Shown one piece after another: positions 1-7,343 of a stretch of 39,431 nt of DNA. Origin of the DNA: an uncultured Bacteroidota bacterium (lineage in GTDB: Bacteria > Bacteroidota > Bacteroidia > Chitinophagales > Chitinophagaceae). The stretch spans positions 1 to 39,431 of the forward strand of contig CAILLK010000003.1 of the NCBI GenBank assembly GCA_903835005.1. The letters run 5' to 3'. The notes under the pieces were generated by a model that saw only the letters and a program-made list of their open reading frames with translations, searched no databases and was not told the DNA's origin. A program made the position numbers and the translations under genes. Each line of letters starts with the position of its first letter. Position 1 is the first letter of the stretch.

Positions 1-1
1 A

Positions 2-115
2 CAGAATTCAAACACTATTACCTTTTACATTGATGCGTTACAACATTTTTGCAATAACACCCTCTCCTCCGGAGTAAACAATTTGCTGCGAAATAGTTCT
101 TTGAAAATGACATAG
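2..115 (+). CDS. Possible 3' end of a gene running in from the left
   Basis: One frame stays open from the left edge for 37 codons and ends at TAG (113-115). The other two forward frames close early. The encoded tail is not recognised. It could be the end of a truncated gene or chance, because the next 800 bases look non-coding and repeat-rich. Low confidence. Confidence 0.2.
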   Translation, partial: QNSNTITFYIDALQHFCNNTLSSGVNNLLRNSSLKMT

Positions 116-130
116 CCGAAATGTGGAGCC

Positions 131-170
131 AAAGTCGTCAGTACCGCTTCTTCAGCGGTCAGACGACTTT
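131..170. repeat. Large two-part hairpin
   Basis: An 8-bp outer stem (AAAGTCGT at 131-138, ACGACTTT at 163-170) encloses a 6-bp inner stem (ACCGCT at 143-148, AGCGGT at 154-159). No T-run follows directly, so it is not a textbook terminator. It lies 15 bases after the possible partial gene at the left edge and could be a transcript end or the end of a decayed mobile element. Confidence 0.5.
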
Positions 171-275
171 ATGCTGAAAACAGCACCAAAGCTGGATTTT
201 ATGATACTTTGAGATATTGATTATCAGCTATTTACTATACATGTCAATGGCAGAGTGCTGGGGTGAAGTCTCCAG

Positions 276-373
276 GATATGATGAGATAATCGTAAAATA
301 TTCTATATCAGCCACCAGCAAGGGTTTCAGCGTTCACCATTATCCCATCGTTTTTTTTGAGACAATGGGATTA
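276..373. repeat. Dispersed element, copy 1
   Basis: About 98 bp recur at 605-703 with roughly 85-90% identity. Both copies begin GATATGATGAGATAATCG and end in a hairpin. Here the hairpin is ATCCCAT (342-348) with ATGGGAT (365-371). The spacer between the copies is unrelated. Short frames across both copies encode similar residues only because the DNA is duplicated; nothing suggests a protein. Confidence 0.7.
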
Positions 374-486
374 CCAGCAATACTTGAGCTGAAGATAATT
401 AGGATCACTTTTATAAAAATGGACATTGTGCCATTTACTTATAAACTTGCCTCCCTAAAACTAAGTCGGTAGGTGGTATGATTTAG

Positions 487-519
487 CCTGCCCGTACCGA
501 GAAGGTACGTTCGGGCGGG
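487..519. repeat. GC-rich hairpin
   Basis: CCTGCCCG (487-494) pairs with CGGGCGGG (512-519), one G-T pair included. Inside it GTACC (494-498) faces GGTAC (504-508). This is the most stable stem in the left intergenic region. No T-run follows. It lies between the two copies of the 98-bp element. Confidence 0.5.
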
Positions 520-530
520 TGTACTTGGTG

Positions 531-556
531 TTCAACCTTGTGAACTTTGTGGTAAA
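531..556. repeat. Short dispersed repeat, copy 1
   Basis: TTCAACCTTGTGAACTTTGTGG and the following bases are, on the opposite strand, close to the sequence at 1729-1770, which is built from ACCACAAgGT/CACAAAGTACACAA words. This type of low-complexity repeat is common between genes in this phylum. No function is assigned. Confidence 0.4.
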
Positions 557-604
557 TGTGGTTACCAAACCCCTGCTCAGGTTCCCATATTCCACACCTG
601 GTGA

Positions 605-703
605 GATATGATGAGATAATCGTAAAATATTTTATATCAGCTACCAGCAAAGGTTTCAGCGTTTACCATTATCCCATTGTGTTTTATATAGAGAATGGGA
701 TAA
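605..703. repeat. Dispersed element, copy 2
   Basis: Second copy of the element at 276-373, in the same orientation. Its terminal hairpin is ATCCCATT (671-678) with AATGGGAT (694-701). The loop differs completely from copy 1 while both arms are kept, which suggests the structure matters or that the element is defined by its ends. Confidence 0.7.
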
Positions 704-978
704 CTAAGCAAAAAGCCTTTTTCGGGAGTGTGAGTTTTTTTCAAGGTAGAAGTAAAGTATAGCAAAGTGGTTAGCACCGCTTATTCAACTCTGACCGCAT
801 CTTTATAGGCATAAAAATTAGATTTTAGAAATAGTTTTTAGCAAATCTAAAGTATGTATACTGCCGGGAGCCGGGTCAGTTATATAAATACTGTTGTTCC
901 CGGGTGAGCGAAGCGCTTTTGGAATTGGAATATAGCTTCTGACCTGACCCATGAAAACAATTGGCATTACCAGCTTCA

Positions 979-1665
979 CTAGTAAATAATCCTCAGCCTG
1001 AAATAAGAAATAATGATAAACAGGATGATATAGAAAGCAATAAACGAAAGAATGCTGATAAGCAGGTTTTTCTTCCAGTCGGGCACCCAGAGCACACCGA
1101 AAATCAGGCCCACGAGGAAGCCCATAATGTGGAGCTCGTAGGCGGTGTTGCCCCGGTGATTGCTTTGGGCCATAACATAGTTCATGATCATATAAGTGAG
1201 GGCGGCTACACCAAGGGGCATGGGGAAAAAATTGAGCAGGAAGGATATCTTCCAGGGGCTGTAGATCATAAGCAGGCCAAGTATGGTGCAGATGGACCCT
1301 GATGCGCCCACAATGGGCATGCCGGCAGGATAAAACAAGTGGCTGGCCAGAAGGCTGAGGGCGCCGCCGGTAATGAAAACCAGCAACAGCCGGGCAGGGC
1401 CGATGATATTCTCGAGCGAGCGGCCAAAAAGAAACAGGAAAAGCAGATTGCCCAGCAGATGACCCAGGCTGCCGTGAACGAACAGGGCGGTGGCCAATGT
1501 CCACCAATGCCCGGCATCACGGAAAGCCGAATACCGGAAGGCCAGCATATTGTGGTAACTGAACCCAAGCGGATAAACGACTATACATGCCAGAATGAGC
1601 AACCAGGTGGCCTGGCTGCCATACCGCGGTGCGGGAGGCGGGGTATCGTAGCGGGTATTATACAA
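979..1665 (-). CDS. Rhomboid-family intramembrane serine protease
   Basis: The 228-residue protein has six to seven hydrophobic segments and the rhomboid signature. HGSLGHLLGN at 64-73 is the HxxxxHxxxN element of the second membrane helix. GASG at 120-123 carries the presumed nucleophile Ser122. ELHIMGFLVGLIFG at 177-190 supplies the partner His179, though the usual AHxxG is altered to LHIMG. Rhomboids cut single-pass membrane proteins inside the bilayer; the substrate here is unknown. The frame begins with TTG at 1665. No in-frame ATG precedes it before a stop, and the first internal Met would remove the first membrane helix, so TTG is the likely start. It is probably a single-gene unit. 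Confidence 0.88.
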   Translation of the reverse strand: MYNTRYDTPPPAPRYGSQATWLLILACIVVYPLGFSYHNMLAFRYSAFRDAGHWWTLATALFVHGSLGHLLGNLLFLFLFGRSLENIIGPARLLLVFITGGALSLLASHLFYPAGMPIVGASGSICTILGLLMIYSPWKISFLLNFFPMPLGVAALTYMIMNYVMAQSNHRGNTAYELHIMGFLVGLIFGVLWVPDWKKNLLISILSFIAFYIILFIIISYFRLRIIY

Positions 1666-1728
1666 TCGCCGAGTTATTCAACAGGTTTTTATCATGGTAC
1701 CTGGTACCGGATATATCAGTGCAATAAA

Positions 1729-1770
1729 TTTAACCACAAGGTACACCAAGGTAAAACACAAAGTACACAA
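1729..1770. repeat. Short dispersed repeat, copy 2
   Basis: Contains ACCACAAGGTACACCAAGG followed by ACACAAAGTACACAA, internally repetitive and related to the opposite strand of 531-556. It sits in the gap between the divergent rhomboid and clpX genes, upstream of the clpX -7 element. Confidence 0.4.
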
Positions 1771-1912
1771 ATCCATAAGGATATAAATGAAAGGACACAA
1801 AGCCTGTTCTACAAAAAGATCGTCTGTTTTCTCTCAATACAAAAATTAATACAACGCCCGATCTAAACAGTAAACCGCCAAAGCCACCTGATTTCTTATC
1901 AACCTTTATCCG

Positions 1913-1920
1913 TACCTTTG
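1913..1920 (+). promoter_or_regulatory. clpX promoter, -7 element
   Basis: TACCTTTG matches the Bacteroidota -7 consensus TAnnTTTG. Transcription would start near 1925, about 26 bases before the ATG at 1951. The -33 region is weak. It also argues against translation from the upstream in-frame TTG at 1918, which lies inside the promoter. Confidence 0.6.
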
Positions 1921-1950
1921 CGCCTCAAATATATAAGTCTGTCTAAAGTA

Positions 1951-3195
1951 ATGGCTAAGCAATCAGAAAAAAAGTGCTCCTTTTGCGACCGTGCCGAAAG
2001 TGAAGTGAATATCCTCTTCACCGGTATTAAAGGCAATATCTGTGATCAATGTATTGAGAATGCTCACTCGCTGCTCATAGAGGCTACCACCGAAAAACCT
2101 AAAAAGGAAGAACCCAAACCTGACCTGTTTAAAAGCAAGATTTTCAAGCCAAGGGAAATAATGGCTTTCCTGGACCAGTATGTAATAGGCCAGAATGATG
2201 CCAAGAAAGTACTGTCGGTAGCTATATACAACCACTACAAGCGCCTCACGATGCCAGCGCAGGATGATGTGGAGATCGAAAAATCGAACATTATGATGGT
2301 GGGTGAAACCGGTACGGGCAAAACCCTGCTGGCAAAGACCATTGCCCGATTGCTGCAGGTGCCATTTGCTATTGTAGATGCTACAGTATTTACTGAGGCC
2401 GGCTATGTGGGCGAAGATGTGGAAAGCATATTATCGCGCCTGCTGCAGGCCAGCAATTTTGATGTTACTGCTGCCGAAAGGGGCATAGTGTATATAGATG
2501 AACTGGATAAAATAGGCCGTAAAAGCGATAACCCATCCATAACCCGCGATGTAAGCGGCGAAGGGGTGCAGCAGGCATTGCTGAAGTTGCTGGAAGGCTC
2601 AGAAGTAATGGTACCTCCGCAGGGCGGGCGCAAGCACCCGGAACAGAAAATGATAAAGGTGAACACCACCAATATCCTGTTTATATGCGGCGGCGCTTTT
2701 GAAGGAATAGATAAAATGATTGCCCGCCGCATACAGACATCGGCAATAGGGTATAATGCCATTAAGGCTACCAAGGACCTGGACCGTGCCAACCTGCTGC
2801 AATATGTGAATGCACAGGACCTGCGCACCTTCGGGCTGATACCTGAGCTGCTGGGCAGGTTGCCGGTAGTAACTTACCTCAATCCGCTGGATGAGGCCTC
2901 GCTGAAAAGGATACTTACCGAGCCTAAAAATGCTCTGGTAAAACAATACTCCAGGTTATTTGAATTTGAAGGTATAAAGCTGACTATGGAAGATGGCGCC
3001 CTGAACTATATGGTGCAGAAAGCTGTGCAATACAAGCTGGGAGGCCGCGGCCTGCGGGCTATCTGTGAAATGATACTCACAGATGCGATGTTTGATCTGC
3101 CATCTGAAAAGCACAATGGTACATTCCACATAACGCTGGATTATGCACGGCAGATGGTGGAACATGCCAAGCTGGACCATTTGAAAGCGGCATAA
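1951..3195 (+). CDS. clpX: ClpX, ATP-binding unfoldase subunit of the ClpXP protease
   Basis: ClpX unfolds tagged proteins and threads them into the ClpP chamber. The 414 residues show the full architecture. An N-terminal zinc domain has Cys9, Cys12, Cys31 and Cys34. Walker A is GETGTGKT at 118-125, the pore loop GYVG at 151-154, and Walker [11 protein letters not shown] at 179-188 with Glu184. The C-terminal AAA+ lid with its arginine-finger region follows. The chosen ATG (MAKQSEKK) puts the zinc domain at the usual distance from the N terminus. clpP is not in the window and is not adjacent, unlike in many other bacteria. Length and motifs are normal. Confidence 0.97.
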   Translation: MAKQSEKKCSFCDRAESEVNILFTGIKGNICDQCIENAHSLLIEATTEKPKKEEPKPDLFKSKIFKPREIMAFLDQYVIGQNDAKKVLSVAIYNHYKRLTMPAQDDVEIEKSNIMMVGETGTGKTLLAKTIARLLQVPFAIVDATVFTEAGYVGEDVESILSRLLQASNFDVTAAERGIVYIDELDKIGRKSDNPSITRDVSGEGVQQALLKLLEGSEVMVPPQGGRKHPEQKMIKVNTTNILFICGGAFEGIDKMIARRIQTSAIGYNAIKATKDLDRANLLQYVNAQDLRTFGLIPELLGRLPVVTYLNPLDEASLKRILTEPKNALVKQYSRLFEFEGIKLTMEDGALNYMVQKAVQYKLGGRGLRAICEMILTDAMFDLPSEKHNGTFHITLDYARQMVEHAKLDHLKAA

Positions 3196-3196
3196 T

Positions 3197-3302
3197 TTTA
3201 AAATCCAAAATCCAAGGTTCAAATTCCAAGATCCAAGATTCAAGATCCAAATTACAAGTACCAAAATCCAAGACACAAAATACAAATCCCCAATTCCAAA
3301 AA
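3197..3302. repeat. Degenerate TCCAA-rich tandem repeat
   Basis: About 105 bp immediately after the clpX stop are built from variants of AAAATCCAAG and GATTCAAGATCC in one strand sense, strongly C/A-rich. It joins clpX to the small gene at 3304. This looks like the slippage-prone filler often seen between genes in this phylum, not a defined regulatory site. Confidence 0.55.
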
Positions 3303-3303
3303 A

Positions 3304-3483
3304 ATGCAGGATCTGATACAGGAACTAAAAGACAAAGCGGGCTTAACAGAAGATCAAGCCTTGCAGGCAATTCTTACAATGAAGGAATATATTACCAGCA
3401 AGGTGCCGCCTATGTTCAGCGGATTTGTTGATCAGTTTTTTGCCGGCAACAGCACTAATTCGGAGGTGGACCCGCTGGCTTAA
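3304..3483 (+). CDS. Small acidic helical protein of unknown function (59 aa)
   Basis: ATG at 3304, TAA at 3481. The product begins MQDLIQELKDKAGLTEDQA and continues with a hydrophobic, helical middle (ITSKVPPMFSGFVDQFF) and a polar tail. Codon choice matches the neighbours. The repeating polar/hydrophobic pattern looks like a real folded helix pair rather than chance reading. Its general look, a KxxxGLTExQAxxxI start followed by PPMFxGxV, resembles small DUF2267/DUF2780-like helical proteins, but I cannot name a family with confidence. It lies downstream of clpX on the same strand, separated by the repeat, and could be cotranscribed. No signal peptide or cysteine. Confidence 0.6.
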   Translation: MQDLIQELKDKAGLTEDQALQAILTMKEYITSKVPPMFSGFVDQFFAGNSTNSEVDPLA

Positions 3484-3680
3484 TGTGGGTTCCTATTCAA
3501 TAATTAGGTTGTCAATAGGGTGTAAAAATTGTATAAATGCCACTTAGATACATTCAATACCTCCGGCATCCGTGACACAACCGGATATAGTACTATAAAC
3601 ATACAATCCCTTCAGGATTACCATCGCACCAATAAATAGGAATATCAAAGTACAGGCGTATTTGCCGGGTTCGTGTTTAA

Positions 3681-4190
3681 TTAGTACTTCAGTACAAAAT
3701 GCTGCTTTACTTTAAACTCATCTCTAAACCACAGCAGACCAGCTCCGAACAGGTCCATACTCATTTTTACGCGGTCGTCGTTGCATAATTTCTTCCAGGC
3801 CATACTATGCAAAGGGGAATCATGAATTAAGGGAACTGCCACTGCACCTGTGTCCGTAAGCAGGGGTAAATAAGTATCAAATAATTCCTGCCATTGCTTA
3901 GGATCGGAGGAGGGTAACAACAGCAAATCAACCTTGTTATCTGCAGCTATGCCGGGCTTTACCGGAAGAAATAAAACAGAACGAAACCCATAGTGCGCAG
4001 CTGTTCGGCTCAGTATGTTTTCAAACCGCAATGGGAGCTCGGGTATGGGTACTATATACTCCCTTGGTATAATTTCGCGGTCGTGCACCACCTGTTCAAT
4101 ATAGTCGTACACAAAGGGCGAATGAGTGCCATGCCGGCCCTTGGCTTTCCAGACGTGTATGAAGTATTGAGCAATTAAGTGCAGCGGCAT
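3681..4190 (-). CDS. Shortened methyltransferase-like protein
   Basis: The 169-residue protein has the two ends of a Bacteroidota class I SAM-dependent methyltransferase-like family. The N terminus has KGRHGTHSPFVYDYIEQV (16-33) and the C terminus has LFGAGLLWFRDEFKVKQHF. As I recall, full-length members have about 230-265 residues, with a GxGS-type linker and an ELGTSLG-like SAM-binding loop between these ends. Here that middle is replaced by about 100 residues without any recognisable glycine-rich loop. It is therefore either a non-catalytic relative or a gene with an in-frame internal deletion. The frame is intact with no internal stop, which favours retention over decay. Convergent with the small gene to the left. 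Confidence 0.6.
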   Translation of the reverse strand: MPLHLIAQYFIHVWKAKGRHGTHSPFVYDYIEQVVHDREIIPREYIVPIPELPLRFENILSRTAAHYGFRSVLFLPVKPGIAADNKVDLLLLPSSDPKQWQELFDTYLPLLTDTGAVAVPLIHDSPLHSMAWKKLCNDDRVKMSMDLFGAGLLWFRDEFKVKQHFVLKY

Positions 4191-4314
4191 TGAGGAAACA
4201 GGATTTTAGAGAGGAGTTTTAGAAAAAAAATTATTCAGCAACTCGAAATCTGATCAATTATTGATCTTAAGCAGTTAATAAGTGATTTAGGATCCCGATT
4301 CGTGGGGCGGGCGG

Positions 4315-4818
4315 TTACATCTCTATCCGCTCGAATTGCTGAAAACTAAAGGCGTATTTGTGCTGCTCATCAGCGGGGTGATTTTCTTCCCAAATCAGCC
4401 TCCAGTGGGTATGATCTACCACAGGGAAAAAAGCATCGGCATCCTCAATTACTGCATGAACACGAGTTATGTATAAACGGTCGGCAAGGGGCATACAGGT
4501 TTCAAATATTTTACCTCCGCCAATTATAAATGCCTCCTCGGTATTTTCATTTTGCAAGCGTTCTATAGCGGCATTAATATCTGCAAACTTCAGTACTCCT
4601 TCGGGCAGCGTCAAAGCCGGGTTTTCGGACAAAACTATATTCAGCCTTCCCGGCAGCGGTTTCCCCAATGACTCATAAGTTTTCCGGCCCATAATTACAG
4701 GCTTACCTGTGGTTTTTCGCTTAAAAAACTTCAGGTCTTCGGGCAGATGCCAGGGGAGGCTGTTGTGAATGCCAATCGCATTATTTTCAGATACTGCTGC
4801 TATAAATGAAAGTATCAT
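4315..4818 (-). CDS. folA: Dihydrofolate reductase
   Basis: Reduces dihydrofolate to tetrahydrofolate with NADPH. The 167 residues show PWHLPEDLKFFKRKT at 22-36. Asp28 sits in the position of the catalytic acid, and GKPVIMGRKTYESLGKPLPGR and FIIGGGKIFE form the cofactor site. Normal length for the family. I chose the ATG at 4818 rather than an upstream in-frame start at 4854, because the TAATTTTG promoter element (4842-4849) lies between the two. thyA, a frequent partner, is absent here. Confidence 0.95.
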   Translation of the reverse strand: MILSFIAAVSENNAIGIHNSLPWHLPEDLKFFKRKTTGKPVIMGRKTYESLGKPLPGRLNIVLSENPALTLPEGVLKFADINAAIERLQNENTEEAFIIGGGKIFETCMPLADRLYITRVHAVIEDADAFFPVVDHTHWRLIWEENHPADEQHKYAFSFQQFERIEM

Positions 4819-4841
4819 ATAAATCTGGTTAAAGAACAATG

Positions 4842-4849
4842 CAAAATTA
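4842..4849 (-). promoter_or_regulatory. folA promoter, -7 element
   Basis: Read on the minus strand this is TAATTTTG, a match to TAnnTTTG. The predicted start of transcription is near 4837, giving a leader of about 18 bases to the ATG at 4818. This fixes the start codon of the reductase. Confidence 0.55.
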
Positions 4850-4930
4850 AGCAAACATCATGGCAGGCTGTTGTTTTTCTTTAAAATAGATTTTTAAGGA
4901 GCAGAGCAGAAACTATATCCAGAAATCGGG

Positions 4931-5569
4931 CTATTGCAGGCTTTTGAAGAATTTGCAAACCGGCTGCAAACCACACTCCTCGCATTTAGGCTTGCGGGCC
5001 ACACACACATACCTGCCATGCAATATCAGCCAGTGATGGGCTACAGGCAGCAATTCTTTCGGGATATTGGCTACAAGTTGCTCTTCGGCCTGTAGCGGGG
5101 TTTTTGCATTTGTAGTCAGGCCAATGCGCTCCGAAACCCTGAAAACATGGGTATCTACGGCCATGCCCGGTTTATTGAAGACTACTGATATGATTACATT
5201 GGCGGTTTTGCGGCCTACTCCGGGCAGTTGCACAAGTTCTTCCATAGTGGAAGGTACTTTGCCGCCAAATTTTTCCATCAGCATGGTTGCCATTCCTATG
5301 AGGTGGCGGGTTTTATTATTGGCAAAAGTTACGCTCCTTACCAATGGCTCCACATCCTCAAACTCCGCTTTTGCCAGCTTTTCGGGGCCGGGGAATTTTT
5401 TAAACAGGGCTGGGGTAACCATGTTTACCCGCTTATCGGTGCATTGTGCCGACAGAATTACGGCTACCAGCAGTTCGTAAGGATCGGAATAGGTCAATTC
5501 GGTTTCGGCCTCAGGCATATTTTTCTGAAACCAGTCGATAACAAATTTGTAGCGTTCTTTTTTGGTCAT
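4931..5569 (-). CDS. nth: Endonuclease III, base-excision repair glycosylase/AP lyase
   Basis: Removes oxidised pyrimidines from DNA and nicks at abasic sites. The 212-residue protein carries the helix-hairpin-helix LPGVGRKTANV (115-125) with catalytic Lys121, then VDTHVFRVSERIGL with catalytic Asp139. The C-terminal 4Fe-4S ligands Cys189, Cys196, Cys199 and Cys205 follow in the canonical C-x6-C-x2-C-x5-C spacing. I use the ATG at 5569; a TTG three codons earlier is in frame but sits inside an inverted repeat. Length is normal. Confidence 0.96.
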   Translation of the reverse strand: MTKKERYKFVIDWFQKNMPEAETELTYSDPYELLVAVILSAQCTDKRVNMVTPALFKKFPGPEKLAKAEFEDVEPLVRSVTFANNKTRHLIGMATMLMEKFGGKVPSTMEELVQLPGVGRKTANVIISVVFNKPGMAVDTHVFRVSERIGLTTNAKTPLQAEEQLVANIPKELLPVAHHWLILHGRYVCVARKPKCEECGLQPVCKFFKSLQ

Positions 5570-5571
5570 AT

Positions 5572-5672
5572 ACCCCAAACCCTTGAAGGGGCTTCCCCTT
5601 AATATTCAATAAAGATACTCGATTTTTTCTTTTTCCCGTGATGATGCTTAACCTCTTTCAGGGGTTTGGGGT
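5572..5672. repeat. Inverted repeat flanking the nth-msrB gap
   Basis: ACCCCAAACCCTTGAAGGGG at 5572-5591 recurs inverted as TTTCAGGGGTTTGGGGT (5657-5673) with a few mismatches. The second arm includes the last codons and stop of msrB. The arms are about 65 bases apart and the inner sequence is AT-rich. Similar words are common intergenic repeats in this phylum. It may act as a transcript-stabilising or terminating hairpin between msrB and nth. Confidence 0.55.
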
Positions 5673-6164
5673 AAAATGGAGGGCATAGCCATTCATGCAA
5701 TAGCGCAGATGGGTAGGGGCGGGGCCATCATCAAATACATGGCCCAGGTGGCCACCACAACGGGCGCACAATACCTCATCGCGTTCCATGCCATAGGAGT
5801 TGTCTTTTGCATTGGCAACACTTTTTTCATTGAGCGGCTGGTAGAAGCTGGGCCAGCCTGTATGGCTGTCGAACTTGGTAGCCGAACTGAACAAGGGGTG
5901 GCCACAAGCAGCACAATAGTAAATTCCTTTTTCAGGGTTATGAACATAGGGACCGGTATTCGAGGCTTCGGTGCCTTTTTCCCTCATGATGTTGTAAACC
6001 TTGGGTGCCAGGATTTTCTTCCATTGGGCATCCGGGACATCGAGCCGGCTATTGTCGGCAGGCTTGAAGTAAGGATTGTTTTTTTCGTCCTGCTGCTGTG
6101 CACTGCACGATGAAATACCTGCTGTAGCGATAAATAGAGCGATAATTGCGAGTCTGATCTTCAT
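5658..6164 (-). CDS. msrB: Peptide-methionine (R)-S-oxide reductase, predicted lipoprotein
   Basis: MsrB reduces the R form of methionine sulfoxide in proteins. The 168-residue form starting at 6164 has a lipoprotein signal peptide ending GISSC, Cys20 being lipidated. The MsrB domain follows. Zinc is held by Cys84, Cys87, Cys133 and Cys136, and HTGWPSFY is at 101-108. The catalytic Cys156 lies in RYCMNGYALHF, a variant of the usual RYCINSAALRF. The signal places the enzyme outside the cytoplasm, so it would repair periplasmic or envelope proteins. An in-frame upstream start exists at 6233 but would bury the signal peptide; the ATG at 6164 is preferred. Confidence 0.93.
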   Translation of the reverse strand: MKIRLAIIALFIATAGISSCSAQQQDEKNNPYFKPADNSRLDVPDAQWKKILAPKVYNIMREKGTEASNTGPYVHNPEKGIYYCAACGHPLFSSATKFDSHTGWPSFYQPLNEKSVANAKDNSYGMERDEVLCARCGGHLGHVFDDGPAPTHLRYCMNGYALHFTPNP

Positions 6165-6360
6165 AAAATATGTTTGTTTGGTATTATTAACGAATGACCG
6201 GTTTAATTGGATTCCGGGAATTGTTAAACTCATCTAAAAGAAATGAGGTAACAATACCGGATACAAATTTTACTAAAAAAACCGTTGTTTTTCAAATTTT
6301 TTAGTACCACATTACCTGAAAACGAAATAATAAAGTATTTTGTGTCGTAATCAGTCAAAA

Positions 6361-6546
6361 ATGAAGAAATACTTTACCACGCTTATAGCTTTGATTTTAT
6401 TATTGGCATTTGCCAGCAGTTGTGGTACCACAACTTACAGGCAAAGAGCTTATAAAAGCCCTAAATATATAGGTTACAAATCGCACTGGCATTGGTGGCA
6501 TGCTCATCATTACAGGCCCCATCCGCATAATGGAGGTTACTGGTAA
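6361..6546 (+). CDS. Small His-rich lipoprotein
   Basis: 61 residues: a signal peptide MKKYFTTLIALILLLAFASS, lipidated Cys21, then a short basic and aromatic tail with HWHWWHAHHYRPHPHNGG. Eight histidines in the last third could bind metal, but no family is recognised. A similar short lipoprotein with a basic His-rich tail is encoded at 25956-26123. An in-frame non-ATG start at 6340 would only add residues ahead of the signal. The gene stands alone between msrB and the barrel gene. Confidence 0.72.
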   Translation: MKKYFTTLIALILLLAFASSCGTTTYRQRAYKSPKYIGYKSHWHWWHAHHYRPHPHNGGYW

Positions 6547-6592
6547 TCTGTTATGCTTTAGTTATCTGCCTGCTGTTTTATTTGAGGTATTC

Positions 6593-7303
6593 TTATTCCG
6601 TCCTGTCTATAAGGTCATCTGCTTCTTTGTTGATATTACGGCCCTTGCCAAACAGGTAGCCAGCTGATATACCCCAAATCCGGTTCTTATCTATTTCGGT
6701 ACCTAGCCCTATATCTCTTACAGATGGGGTATAGTATGCTCTGAAAAACAGGCCTGTAGGCAATTCATATCCCGCGCTCAGATTCAATCCTATATCAAAC
6801 ATAGCAACCGGGTTCCGGTAGGTAACTGCAAGAATCTGGTTTGTAGTATAAGAATTGCCCAGAATAGAAGTTTCTTTACTTATTTTATTGGTGCCGGAAA
6901 AAAGGTAGGCCGGGGTAGCGCCGATGCCGGCAAAAAAACGGCCAGAACCCTGATTGCCAGTTTTATAAATTATAGTTACCGGAACATCGGCATAATAAAG
7001 GGTTAGCGTCTGTTTTACGTCGCCATTAAGTGTATCGCTTGTATAAAATGAAAAATCCCTGTTTTGACCCTTCTGAGCAATCATGACTCCTGCCTGAAGG
7101 TAAATATGCTTGTTTAATCCAAAATCTATAAGGCCACCCGCTCTCCAGCTGAATATAGCACTGCCTGATGCAGTAGTAAAGGTCTGATCGGGGGCAAATT
7201 TCATACTGCTCATACCTAAGCCTACTTCAGGGCCATAGCCAAGCTGAGCAAAAGCAGGCTCCATAATTAAAGAGCTTATGAAGATTAAAATGGGAAGGCG
7301 CAT
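6593..7303 (-). CDS. Outer-membrane beta-barrel protein (PorT-like family)
   Basis: 236 residues with a cleavable signal peptide ending FAQ. Alternating hydrophobic strands typical of the small outer-membrane barrels of this phylum follow, with GPEVGLGMSSMKF near the start, GGLIDFGLNKHIYLQAGVM in the middle and GISAGYLFGKG close to the end. Such barrels are often annotated as porin family or outer membrane beta-barrel; the cargo or role cannot be told. The ATG at 7303 is used. A promoter-like element ends only three bases before it, so the mRNA may have almost no leader. Confidence 0.8.
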   Translation of the reverse strand: MRLPILIFISSLIMEPAFAQLGYGPEVGLGMSSMKFAPDQTFTTASGSAIFSWRAGGLIDFGLNKHIYLQAGVMIAQKGQNRDFSFYTSDTLNGDVKQTLTLYYADVPVTIIYKTGNQGSGRFFAGIGATPAYLFSGTNKISKETSILGNSYTTNQILAVTYRNPVAMFDIGLNLSAGYELPTGLFFRAYYTPSVRDIGLGTEIDKNRIWGISAGYLFGKGRNINKEADDLIDRTE

Positions 7304-7306
7304 GAG

Positions 7307-7314
7307 CAAAATTA
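7307..7314 (-). promoter_or_regulatory. -7 element directly abutting the barrel gene start
   Basis: TAATTTTG on the minus strand, followed by CTC and the ATG. If it is used, transcription would begin at or within a base or two of the start codon. Confidence 0.45.
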
Positions 7315-7343
7315 AGGTAGTTGTGAATTAATCTTTTGGTTAA

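Noticed and set aside
263..762. Two short proteins with shared YDEIIVKY...ATSKGFSV residues (263-472, 556-762)
   Set aside because: The shared residues follow directly from the duplicated 98-bp DNA element. The frames use weak starts, and the differences between copies do not favour synonymous positions.
818..1507. Long frames on both strands over the rhomboid gene (818-1507 minus, 1339-1866 plus)
   Set aside because: Both are out of phase with the rhomboid protease, which has a full motif set; their products are Pro/His/Gln-rich without recognisable features.
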